Translations under genes and position numbers: made by a program
Notes under the pieces: model-generated
What the model saw: only the letters and a program-made list of their open reading frames with translations
Database searches by the model: none
Told to the model about the DNA's origin: nothing
Source of the DNA: Delphinus delphis
Taxonomy: Eukaryota; Chordata; Mammalia; Artiodactyla; Delphinidae
Assembly: GCF_949987515.2 (NCBI RefSeq)
Contig: NW_027192658.1
Coordinates: forward strand, 2,108,001 to 2,172,000
Length of the DNA: 64,000 nt
Reading direction: 5' to 3'
Part shown: one piece after another, positions 12,910 through 24,766 of the stretch
Position numbering within the stretch: the stretch's first letter is position 1
Layout: each line of letters begins with the position of its first letter

Positions 12910-13563
12910 GCGTTGCCGTATCCTCACCTGGACCCTAAACCGTCCCCGTCCCCTAACCCTAACCCTAGCCCGAACACTAACCCTAAGCCTTCCCCGAAGC
13001 CTGACCCTCACCCGTCCCCTAACCCGTACGTGAACACTAACCCGCGCCCTCACACGTACGCTCCCCCTAAAGCGTTGTCGTACCCTCCCCTGGACCCTAA
13101 ACCGTCCCTGTCCCCTAACCCTAACCCTAACCCTATCCCTTACCTGAAGCCTTACCCTAACCCGTCCCCTAATCCTAACCCGTACACTGACAGTAACCCG
13201 TGCCCTCACACGCACGCTCACACTATACCATTGTCGTACCCTAACCTGTACCCTAAATCGTCCCCTAACCCTAACCCTAACCCTAGTCCGAAACCTCTCC
13301 CTAACCCTTCCCCGAAGCATGACCCTCACCCGTCCCTTAATCCTAACCCGTATGCTTATACTAACCCGTGCCCTCACACGCACGCTCCCCCTAAAGCGTT
13401 GCCGTACCCTCACCTGGACCCTAAAGCGTCCCCGTCCCCTAACCCTAACCCTAGCCTGAACACTAACCCTAACCCTTCCCCGAAGCCTGACCCTCACCCG
13501 TCACCTAATCCTAACCCGTACGCTAACACTAACCCACGCCCTCACACGCACGCTCCCCCTAAA
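12910..13563 (+). repeat. V cassette 4
   Basis: Four units (162, 156, 168, 168 bp), V1 at 13072 and V2 at 13228. Near-identical to cassette 2 at +5,836 bp, including the CCGTACACTGAC variant. It begins the 17-monomer HOR period of 2,830/2,831 bp. Confidence 0.92.
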
Positions 13564-15739
13564 GCGTTGCCGTACCCTCACCTGGACCCTAAACCGTCCC
13601 CGTCCCCTAACCCTAACCCTAGCCCGAACCCTAACCCGAACCCTTCCCCGAAGCCTGACTCTCACCCGTCCCCTAATCCTAACCCGTACGCTAACACTAA
13701 CCCGCGCCCTCACACGCACACTCCCCCTAAAGCGTTGCCGTACCCTCACCTGGACCCTAAACCGTCCCCGTCCCCTAACCCTAACCCTAGCCCGAACCCT
13801 AACCCTAACCCTTCCCCGAAGCCTGACCCTCACCCGTCCCCTAATCCTAACCCGTACGCTAACACTAACCCACGCCCTCACACCCACGCTCCCCCTAAAG
13901 CGTTGCCATACCCTCACCTGGACCCTAAACCGTCCCCGTCCCCTAACCCTAAGCCTAGCCCGAACCCTAACCCTAACCCTTCCCCGAAGCCTGACCCTCA
14001 CCCGTCCCCTAATCCGAACCCGTACGCTAACACTAACCCGCGCCCTCACACGCACGGTCCCCCTAAAGCGTTGCCGTACCCTCACCTGGACCCTAAACCG
14101 TCCCCGTCCCCTAACCCTAACCCTAGCCCGAACCCTAACCCTAACCCTTCCCCGAAGCCTGACCCTCACCCGTCCCCTAATCCTAACCCATACTCTAACA
14201 CTAACCCACGCCCTCACACGCACGCTCCCCCTAAAGCGTTGCCGTACCCTCACCTGGACCCTAAACCGTCCCCGTCCCCTAACCCTAACCCTAGCCCGAA
14301 CCCTAACCCTAACCCTTCCGCGAAGCCTGACCCTCACCCGTCCCCTAATCCTAACCCGTACGCTAACACTAACCCGCGCCCTCACACGCACGCTCCCCCT
14401 AAAGCGTTGCCGTACCCTCACCTGGACCCTAAACCGTCCCCGTCCCCTAACCCTAACCCTAGCCCGAACCCTAAACCTAACCCTTCCCCGAAGCCTGACC
14501 CTCACCCGTCCCCTAATCCTAACCCGTACGCTAACACTAACCCGCGCCCTCACACGCACGCTCCACCTAAAGCGTTGCCGTACCCTCACCTGGACCCTAA
14601 ACCGTCCCCATCACCTAACCCTAACCCTAGCCCGAACCCTAACCCTAACCCTTCCCCGAAGCATGACCCTCACCCGTCCCCTAATCCTAACCCGTACGCT
14701 ACACTAACCCGCGCCCTCACACGCACGCTCCCCCTAAAGCGTTGCCGTACCCTCACCTGGACCCTAAACCGTCCCCGTCCCCTAACCCTAACCCTAGCCC
14801 GAACCCTAACCCTAACCCTTTCCCGAAGCCTGACCCTCACCCGTCCCCTAATCCTAACCCGTACGCTAACACTAACGCGCGCCCTCACACGCACGCTCCC
14901 CCTAAAGCGTTGCCGTACCCTCACCTGGACCCTAAACCGTCCCCGTCCCCTAACCCTAACCCTAGCCCGAACCCTAACCCTAACCCTTCCCCGAAGCCTG
15001 ACCCTCACCCGTCCCCTAATCCTAACCCGTACGCTAACACTAACCCGCGCCCTCACACGCACGCTCCCCCTAAAGCGTTGCCGTACCCTCACCTGGACCC
15101 TAAACCGTCCCCGTCCCCTAACCCTAACCCTAGCCCGAACCCTAACCCTAACGCTTCCCCAAAGCCTGACCCTCACCCGTCCCCTAATCCTAACCCGTAC
15201 GCTAACACTAACCCATGCCCTCACATGCACGCTCGCCCTAAAGCGTTGCCGTACCCTCACCTGGACCCTAAACCGTCCCCGTCCCCTAACCCTAACCCTA
15301 GCCCGAACCCTAACCCTAACCCTTCCCCGAAGCCTGACCCTCACCCGTCCCCTAATCCTAACCCGTACGCTAACACTAACCCGCGCCCTCACACGCACGC
15401 TCACCCTAAAGCGTTGCCGTACCCTCACCTGGACCCTAAACCGTCGCCGTCCCCTAACCCTAACCCTAGCCCGAACCCTAACCCTAACCCTTCCCCAAAG
15501 CCTGACCCTCACCGTCCCCTAATCCTAACCCGTACGCTAACACTAACCCGCGCCCTGACACGCACGCTCCCCCTAAAGCGTTGCCGTACCCTCACCAGGA
15601 CCCTAAACCGTCCCCGTCCCCTAACCCTAAGCCTAGCCCGAACCCGAACACTTCCCCGAAGCCTGACCCTCACCCGTCCCCTAATCCTAACCCGTACGCT
15701 AACACTAACCCGCGCCCTCACACGCACGCTCCCCCTAAA
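13564..15739 (+). repeat. Thirteen-monomer remainder of the 17-mer HOR, copy 1
   Basis: Thirteen units including a 167-bp unit (CTACACT at 14699), a second one-base deletion at 15513 (CTCACCGTCCCC) and a 162-bp unit near 15600. Ordered markers are GCACACTCCCCC, TTGCCATACC, GCACGGTCC, CCATACTCTAAC, TTCCGCGAAG, CCCTTTCCCGAAG, ACGCTTCCCCAAAG (15151) and GCTCACCCTAAAG (about 15399). Together with cassette 4 it forms a 2,830-bp HOR unit. Confidence 0.9.
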
Positions 15740-16393
15740 GCGTTGCCGTATCCTCACCTGGACCCTAAACCGTCCCCGTCCCCTAACCCTAACCCTAGCC
15801 CGAACACTAACCCTAAGCCTTCCCCGAAGCCTGACCCTCACCCGTCCCCTAACCCGTACGCGAACACTAACCCGCGCCGTCACACGTACGCTCCCCCTAA
15901 AGCGTTGTCGTACCCTCCCCTGGACCCTAAACCGTCCCTGTCCCCTAACCCTAACCCTAACCCTATCCCTTACCTGAAGCCTTACCCTAACCCGTCCCCT
16001 AATCCTAACCCGTACTCTGACAGTAACCCGTGCCCTCACACTTACGCTCACACTATACCATTGTCGTACCCTAACCTGTACCCTAAATCGTCCCCTAACC
16101 CTAACCCTAACCCTAGTCCGAAACCTCTCCCTAACCCTTCCCCGAAGCATGACCCTCACCCGTCCCTTAATCCTAACCCGTATGCTTATACTAACCCGCG
16201 CCCTCACACGCACGCTCCCCCTAAAGCGTTGCCGTACCCTCACCTGGACCCTAAAGCGTCCCCGTCCCCTAACCCTAACCCTAGCCTGAACACTAACCCT
16301 AACCCTTCCCCGAAGCCTGACCCTCACCCGTCCCCTAATCCTAACCCGTACGCTAACACTAACCCACGCCCTCACACGCACGCTCCCCCTAAA
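15740..16393 (+). repeat. V cassette 5
   Basis: Four units with V1 at 15902 and V2 at 16058. Carries GTACTCTGACAGTAAC and CACACTTACGCTCAC, variants shared with cassette 10 at an offset of 34,834 bp. Confidence 0.92.
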
Positions 16394-18570
16394 GCGTTGC
16401 CGTACCCTCACCTGGACCCTAAACCGTCCCCGTCCCCTAACCCTAACCCTAGCCCGAACCCTAACCCTAACCCTTCTCCGAAGCCTGACTCTCACCCGTC
16501 CCCTAATCCTAACCCGTACGATAACACTAACCCGCGCCCTCACACGCACACTCCCCCTAAAGCGTTGCCGTACCCTCACCTGGACCCTAAACCGTCCCCG
16601 TCCCCTAACCCTAACCCTAGCCCGAACCCTAACCCTAACACTTCCCCGAAGCCTGACCCTCAACCGTCCCCTAATCCTAACCCGTACGCTAACACTAACC
16701 CGTGCCCTCACACCCACGCTCCCCCTAAAGCGTTGCCATAACCTCACCTGGACCCTAAACCGTCCCCGTCCCCTAACCCTAAGCCTAGCCCGAACCCTAA
16801 CCCTAACCCTTCCCCGAAGCCTGACCATCACCCGTCCCCTAATCCGAACCCGTACGCTAACACTAACCCGCGCCCTCACACGCACGGTCCCCCTAAAGCG
16901 TTGCCGTACCCTCACCTGGACCCTAAACCGTCCCCGTCCCCTAACCCTAACCCTAGCCCGAACCCTAACCCTAACCCTTCCCCGAAGCCTGACCCTCACC
17001 CGTCCCCTAATCCTAACCCATACTCTAACACTAACCCACGCCCTCACACGCACGCTCCCCCTAAAGCGTTGCCGTACCCTCACCTGGACCCTAAACCGTC
17101 CCCGTCCCCTAACCCTAACCCTAGCCCGAACCCTAACCCTAACCCTTCCGCGAAGCCTGACCCTCACCCGTCCCCTAATCCTAACCCGTACGCTAACACT
17201 AACCCGCGCCCTCATACGCACGCTTCCCCTAAAGCGTTGCCGTACCATCACCTGGACCCTAAACCGTCCCCGTCCCCTAACCCTAACCCTAGCCCGAACC
17301 CTAACCCTAACCCTTCCCCGAAGCCTGACCCTCACCCGTCCCCTAATCCTAACCCGTACGCTAACACTAACCCGCGCCCTCACACGCACGCTCCACCTAA
17401 AGCGTTGCCGTACCCTCACCTGGACCCTAAACCGTCCCCATCACCTAACCCTAACCCTAGCCCGAACCCTAACCCTAACCCTTCCCCGAAGCATGACCCT
17501 CACCCGTCCCCTAATCCTAACCCGTACGCTACACTAACCCGCGCCCTCACACGCACGCTCCCCCTAAAGCGTTGCCGTACCCTCACCTGGACCCTAAACC
17601 GTCCCCGTCCCCTAACCCTAACCCTAGCCCGAACCCTAACCCTAACCCTTTCCCGAAGCCTGACCCTCACCCGTCCCCTAATCCTAACCCGTACGCTAAC
17701 ACTAACGCGCGCCCTCACACGCACGCTCCCCCTAAAGCGTTGCCGTACCCTCACCTGGACCCTAAACCGTCCCCGTCCCCTAACCCTAACCCTAGCCCGA
17801 ACCCTAACCCTAACCCTTCCCCGAAGCCTGACCCTCACCCGTCCCCTAATCCTAACCCGTACGCTAACACTAACGCGCGCCCTCACACGCACGCTCCCCC
17901 TAAAGCGTTGCCGTACCCTCACCTGGACCCTAAACCGTCCCCGTCCCCTAACCCTAACCCTAGCCCGAACCCTAACCCTAACGCTTCCCCAAAGCCTGAC
18001 CCTCACCCGTCCCCTAATCCTAACCCGTACGCTAACACTAACCCACGCCCTCACATGCACGCTCCCCCTAAAGCGTTGCCGTACCCTCACCTGGACCCTA
18101 AACCGTCCCCGTCCCCTAACCCTAACCCTAGCCCGAACCCTAACCCTAACCCTTCCCCGAAGCCTGACCCTCACCCGTCCCCTAATCCTAACCTGTACGC
18201 TAACACTAACCCGCGCCCTCACACGCACGCTCACCCTAAAGCGTTGCCGTACCCTCACCTGGACCCTAAACCGTCGCCGTCCCCTAACCCTAACCCTAGC
18301 CCGAACCCTAACCCTAACCCTTCCCCAAAGCCTGACCCTCACCCGTCCCCTAATCCTAACCCGTACGCTAACACTAACCCGCGCCCTGACACGCACGCTC
18401 CCCCTAAAGCGTTGCCGTACCCTCACCTGGACCCTAAACCGTCCCCGTCCCCTAACCCTAAGCCTAGCCCGAACACTAACCCTTCCCCGAAGCCTGACAC
18501 TCACCCGTCCCCTAATCCTAACCCGTACGCTAACACTAACCCGCGCCCTCACACGCACGCTCCCCCTAAA
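16394..18570 (+). repeat. Thirteen-monomer remainder of the 17-mer HOR, copy 2
   Basis: Thirteen units in the same order as 13564-15739 at +2,830 bp (CTACACT at 17529; ACGCTTCCCCAAAG at 17981; GCTCACCCTAAAG near 18229). It lacks the extra deletion of copy 1, so the offset becomes 2,831 bp at its right end. CCATAACC near 16736 and CGTACCATCACC near 17240 are private changes shared with 51570 and 52074 in the distant duplicate. Confidence 0.9.
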
Positions 18571-19224
18571 GCGTTGCCGTATCCTCACCTGGACCCTAAA
18601 CCGTCCCCGTCCCCTAACCCTAACCCTGGCCCGAACACTAACCCTAAGCCTTCCCCGAAGCCTGACCCTCACCCGTCCCCTAACCCGTACGCGAACACTA
18701 ACCCGCGCCCTCACACGTACGCTCCCCCTAAAGCGTTGTCGTACCCTCCCCTGGACCCTAAACCGTCCCTGTCCCCTAACCCTAACCCTAACCCTATCCC
18801 TTACCTGAAGCCTTACCCTAACCCGTCCCCTAATCCTAACCCGTACGCTGACAGTAACCCGTACCCTCACACTTACGCTCACACTATACCATTGTCGTAC
18901 CCTAACCTGTACCCTAAATCGTCCCCTAACCCTAACCCTAACCCTAGTCCGAAACCTCTCCCTAACCCTTCCCCGAAGCATGACCCTCACCCGTCCCTTA
19001 ATCCTAACCCGTATGCTTATACTAACCCGCGCCCTCACACGCACGCTCCCCCTAAAGCGTTGCCGTACCCTCACCTGGACCCTAAAACGTCCCCGTCCCC
19101 TAACCCTAACCCTAGCCTGAACACTAACCCTAACCCTTCCCCGAAGCCTGACCCTCACCCGTCCCCTAATCCTAACCCGTACGCTAACACTAACCCACGC
19201 CCTCACACGCACACTCCCCCTAAA
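18571..19224 (+). repeat. V cassette 6
   Basis: Four units with V1 at 18733 and V2 at 18889. Private variants are CCCTGGCCCGAACAC, CCCGTACCCTCACACTTAC and CCTAAAACGTCC, all shared with cassette 11. It starts a third 17-mer copy that does not continue past about 19230. Confidence 0.92.
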
Positions 19225-20567
19225 GCGTTGCTGTACCCTCACCTGGACCCTAAACCGTCCCCGTCCCCTAACCCTAACCCTAGCCCGAACCCTAACCCTA
19301 ACCCTTCCCCGAAGCCTGACCCTCACCCGTCCCCTAATCCTAACCCATACGCTAACACTAACCCGCGCCGTCACACGCACGCTCCCCCTAAAGCGTTGCT
19401 GTGCCCTCACCTGGACCCTAAACCGTCCCCGTCCCCTAACCCTAACCCTAGCCCGAACCCTAACCCTAACCCTTCCCCGAAGCCTGACCCTCACCCGTCC
19501 CCTAATCCGAACCCGTACGCTAACACTAACCTTCGCCCTCACACGCACGCTCCCCCTAAAGCATTGCCGTACCCTCACCTGGACCCTACACTGTCCCCGT
19601 CCCCTAACCATAACCCTAGCCCGAACCCTAACCCTAACCCTTCCCCGAAGCCTGACCCTCACCCGTCCCCTAATCCTAACCCGTACGCTAACACTAACCC
19701 GCGCCATCACACGCACGCTCCCCCTAAAACGTTGCCGTCCCCTCACCTGGACCCTAAACCGTCCCCGTCCCCTAACTCTAACCCTAGCCCGAACCCTAAC
19801 CCTAACCCTTCCCCGAAGCCTGACCCTCACCCGTCCCCTAATCCTAACCCGTACGCTAACACTACCCCACGCCCTCACACGCACGCTCCCCCTAAAGTGT
19901 TGCCGTACCCTCACCTGGACCCTAAACCATCCCCGTCACCTAACCCTAACCCTAGCCCGAACCCTAACCCTAACCCTTCCCCGAAGCATGACACTCAACC
20001 GTCCCCTAATCCTAACCCGTACGCTAACACTAACCCGCGCCCTCACATGCACGCTCTCCGTAAAGCGTTGCCGTACCCTCACCTGGACCCTAAACTATCC
20101 CCGTCCCCTAACCCTAATCCTAGCCCGAACCCTAACTCTAACACTTCCCCGAAGCCTGACCCTCACTCGTCCCATAATCCTAACCCGTACGCTAACACTA
20201 ACCCGCGCCCTCACACGCACGCTCCCCCTAAAGCGTTGCCGTACCCTCACCTGGACCCTAAACCGTCCCCGTCCCCTAAACCTAACCCTAGCCCAAACCC
20301 TAACCCTAACCCTTCCCCGAAGACTGACCCTCACCCGTCCCCTAATCCTAACCCGTACGCGAACACTCACCCGCGCTCTCACACGCACGCTACCCCTAAA
20401 GCGTTGCCGTACCCTCAACTGGACCCTAAACCGTCCCCGTCCCCTAACCCTAACCCTAGCCCAAACCCTAACCCTAACCCTTCCCCGAAGCCTGACCCTC
20501 ACCCGTCCCCAATCCTAACCCGTACGCTAACACTAACCCGTGCCCTCACACGCACGCTCCCCCTAAA
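19225..20567 (+). repeat. Eight monomers leading into the 14-mer HOR
   Basis: Seven 168-bp units and one of 167 bp, the last ended by the CGTCCCCAATCC deletion at 20511. From about 19340 it matches 21690-22918 at +2,351 bp (shared GTTGCTGTGCCC at 19396/21747, CTACACTGTCC, AACCATAACCC, CTCTCCGTAAAG). The block recurs at 53891-55233 at +34,666 bp. Confidence 0.9.
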
Positions 20568-22918
20568 GCATTGCCGTACCCTCACCGGGACCCTAAACCG
20601 TCCCCGTCCCCTAACCCTAACCCTAGCCCGAACCCCAACCCTAACCCTTCCCCGAAGCCTGACCCTCACCCGTCCCCTAATCCTAACCCGTACGCTAACA
20701 CTAACCCGCGCCCTCACACGCACGCACCCCCTAAAGCGTTGCCGTACCCTCACCTGGACCCTAAACCGTCCCCGTCCCCTAACCCTAACCCTAGCCCGAA
20801 CCCTAACCCTAACCCTTCCCCGAAGCCTGACCCTCACCCGTCCCCTAATCCTAACCCGTATGCTAACACTAACCCGCGCCCTCACACGCATGCTCCCCCT
20901 AAAGCGTTGCTGTACCCTCACCTGGACCCTAAACCGTCCCCGTCCCCTAACCCTAAGCCTAGCCCGAACCCTAACCCTAACCCTTCCCCGAAGCCTGACC
21001 CTCACCCGTCCCCTAATCCTAACCCGTACGCTAACACTAACCCGCGCCCTCACACGCACGCTCCCCCTAAAGCGTTGCCGTCCCCTCACCTGGACCCTAA
21101 ACCGTCCCCGTCCCCTAACCCTAACCCTAGCCCGAACCCTAACCCTAACACTTCCCCGAAGCCTGACCCTCACCCGTCCCCTAATCCTAACCCGTACGCT
21201 AACACTAACCCGCGCCCTCACACGCACGCTCACCCTAAAGCGTTGCCGTACCCTCACCTGGACCCTAAACCGTCCCCGTCCCCTAAACCTAACCCTAGCC
21301 CAAACCCTAACCCTAACCCTTCCCCGAAGCCTGACCCTCACCCGTCCCCTAATCCTAACCCGTACGCTAACACTACCCCGCGTCCTCACATGCACGCTCC
21401 CCCTAAAGCGTTGCCGTACCCTCACCTGGACCCTAAACCGTCCCCGTCCCCTAACCCTAACCCTAGCCCGAACCCTAACCCTAACCCTTCCCCGAAGCCT
21501 GACCCTCACCCGTCCCCTAATCCTAACCCGTACGCTAACACTCACCCGCGCCCTCACACGCACGCTCCCCCTAAAGCGTTGCCGTACCCTCAACTGGACC
21601 CTAAACCGTCCCCGTCCCCTAACCCTAACCCTAGCCCAAACCCTAACCCTAACCCTTCCCCGAAGCCTGACCCTCACCCGTCCCCTAATCCTAACCCATA
21701 CGCTAACACTAACCCGCGCCGTCACACGCACGCTCCCCCTAAAGCGTTGCTGTGCCCTCACCTGGACCCTAAACCGTCCCCGTCCCCTAACCCTAACCCT
21801 AGCCCGAACCCTAACCCTAACCCTTCCCCGAAGCCTGACCCTCACCCGTCCCCTAATCCGAACCCGTACGCTAACACTAACCTTCGCCCTCACACGCACG
21901 CTCCCCCTAAAGCATTGCCGTACCCTCACCTGGACCCTACACTGTCCCCGTCCCCTAACCATAACCCTAGCCCGAACCCTAACCCTAACCCTTCCCCGAA
22001 GCCTGACCCTCACCCGTCCCCTAATCCTAACCCATACGCTAACACTAACCCGCGCCATCACACGCACGCTCCCCCTAAAACGTTGCCGTCCCCTCACCTG
22101 GACCCTAAACCGTCCCCGTCCCCTAACTCTAACCCTAGCCCGAACCCTAACCCTAACCCTTCCCCGAAGCCTGACCCTCACCCGTCCCCTAATCCTAACC
22201 CGTACGCTAACACTACCCCACGCCCTCACACGCACGCTCCCCCTAAAGTGTTGCCGTACCCTCACCTGGACCCTAAACCGTCCCCGTCACCTAACCCTAA
22301 CCCTAGCCCGAACCCTAACCCTAACCCTTCCCCGAAGCATGACACTCAACCGTCCCCTAATCCTAACCCGTACGCTAACACTAACCCGCGCCCTCACATG
22401 CACGCTCTCCGTAAAGCGTTGCCGTACCCTCACCTGGACCCTAAACTATCCCCGTCCCCTAACCCTAATCCTAGCCCGAACCCTAACTCTAACACTTCCC
22501 CGAAGCCTGACCCTCACTCGTCCCATAATCCTAACCCGTACGCTAACACTAACCCGCGCCCTCACACGCACGCTCCCCCTAAAGCGTTGCCGTACCCTCA
22601 CCTGGACCCTAAACCGTCCCCGTCCCCTAAACCTAACCCTAGCCCAAACCCTAACCCTAACCCTTCCCCGAAGACTGACCCTCACCCGTCCCCTAATCCT
22701 AACCCGTACGCGAACACTCACCCGCGCTCTCACACGCACGCTACCCCTAAAGCGTTGCCGTACCCTCAACTGGACCCTAAACCGTCCCCGTCCCCTAACC
22801 CTAACCCTAGCCCAAACCCTAACCCTAACCCTTCCCCGAAGCCTGACCCTCACCCGTCCCCAATCCTAACCCGTACGCTAACACTAACCCGTGCCCTCAC
22901 ACGCACGCTCCCCCTAAA
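20568..22918 (+). repeat. 14-monomer HOR copy (2,351 bp)
   Basis: Fourteen units (14 x 168 - 1), running from the GCATTG unit with CTCACCGGGACC to the CCCCAATCC deletion at 22862. The preceding block repeats its second half and the following block repeats its first half, giving about two periods of this HOR between 19340 and 24000. Confidence 0.9.
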
Positions 22919-24766
22919 GCATTGCCGTACCCTCACCGGGACCCTAAACCGTCCCCGTCCCCTAACCCTAACCCTAGCCCGAACCCCAACCCTAACCCTT
23001 CCCCGAAGCCTGACCCTCACCCGTCCCCTAATCCTAACCCGTACGCTAACACTAACCCGCGCCCTCACACGCACGCACCCCCTAAAGCGTTGCCGTACCC
23101 TCACCTGGACCCTAAACCGTCCCCGTCCCCTAACCCTAACCCTAGCCCGAACCCTAACCCTAACCCTTCCCCGAAGCCTGACCCTCACCCGTCCCCTAAT
23201 CCTAACCCGTATGCTAACACTAACCCGCGCCCTCACACGCATGCTCCCCCTAAAGCGTTGCCGTACCCTCACCTGGACCCTAAACCGTCCCCGTCCCCTA
23301 ACCCTAAGCCTAGCCCGAACCCTAACCCTAACCCTTCCCCGAAGCCTGACCCTCACCCGTCCCCTAATCCTAACCCGTACGCTAACACTAACCCGCGCCC
23401 TCACACGCACGCTCCCCCTAAAGCGTTGCCGTCCCCTCACCTGGACCCTAAACCGTCCCCGTCCCCTAACCCTAACCCTAGCCCGAACCCTAACCCTAAC
23501 ACTTCCCCGAAGCCTGACCCTCACCCGTCCCCTAATCCTAACCCGTACGCTAACACTAACCCGCGCCCTCACACGCACGCTCACCCTAAAGCGTTGCCGT
23601 ACCCTCACCTGGACCCTAAACCGTCCCCGTCCCCTAAACCTAACCCTAGCCCAAACCCTAACCCTAACCCTTCCCCGAAGCCTGACCCTCACCCGTCCCC
23701 TAATCCTAACCCGTACGCTAACACTACCCCGCGTCCTCACATGCACGCTCCCCCTAAAGCGTTGCCGTACCCTCACCTGGACCCTAAACCGTCCCCGTCC
23801 CCTAACCCTAACCCTAGCCCGAACCCTAACCCTAACCCTTCCCCGAAGCCTGACCCTCACCCGTCCCCTAATCCTAACCCGTACGCTAACACTCACCCGC
23901 GCCCTCACACGCACGCTCCCCCTAAAGCGTTGCCGTACCCTCAACTGGACCCTAAACCGTCCCCGTCCCCTAACCCTAACCCTAGCCCAAACCCTAACCC
24001 TAACCCTTCCCCGAAGCCTGACCCTCACCCGTCCCCTAATCCTAACCCGTACGCTAACACTACCCCCCGTCCTCACACGCACGCTCCCCCTAAAGCGTTG
24101 CCGTACCCTCACCTGGACCCTAAACCGTCCCCGTCCCCTAACCCTAAGCCTAGCCCGAACCCTAACCCTAACCCTTCCCCGAAGCCTGACCCTCACCCGT
24201 CCCCTAATCCTAACCCGTACGCGAACACTCACCCGCGCCCTCACACGCACGCTACCCCTAAAGCGTTGCCGTACCCTCAACTGGACCCTAAACCGTCCCC
24301 GTCCCCTAACCCTAACCCTAGCCCAAACCCTAACCCTAACCCTTCCCCGAAGCCTGACCCTCACCCGTCCCCTAATCCTAACCCGTACGCTAACACTACC
24401 CCGCGTCCTCACACGCACGTTCCCCCTAAAGCGTTGCCGTACCCTCACCTGGGCCCTAAACCGTCCCCGTCCCCTAACCCTAACCCTAGCCCGAACCCTA
24501 ACCCTAACCCTTCCCCGAAGCCTGACCCTCACCCGTCCCCTAATCCTAACCCGTACGCAAACACTCACCCGCGCCCTCACACGCACGCTACCCCTAAAGC
24601 GTTGCCGTACCCTCAACTGGACCCTAAACCGTCCCCGTCCCCTAACCCTAACCCTAGCCCAAACCCTAACCCTAACCCTTCCCCGAAGCCTGACCCTCAC
24701 CCGTCCCCAATCCTAACCCGTACGCTAACACTAACCCGTGCCCTCACACGCACGCTCCCCCTAAAA
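22919..24766 (+). repeat. 11-monomer block ending in a 336-bp dimer array
   Basis: The first six or seven units copy 20568-21690 at +2,351 bp. From about 23710 two monomer types alternate: one with AACACTCACCCGCG then CCCTCAACTGG, the other with AACACTACCCC then CCCTCACCTGG. The CTCAACTGG marker falls at about 23941, 24277 and 24613, exactly 336 bp apart. Ends with the CCCCAATCC deletion at 24709 and an extra A giving CTAAAAGCATTG at 24762-24770. Confidence 0.9.
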
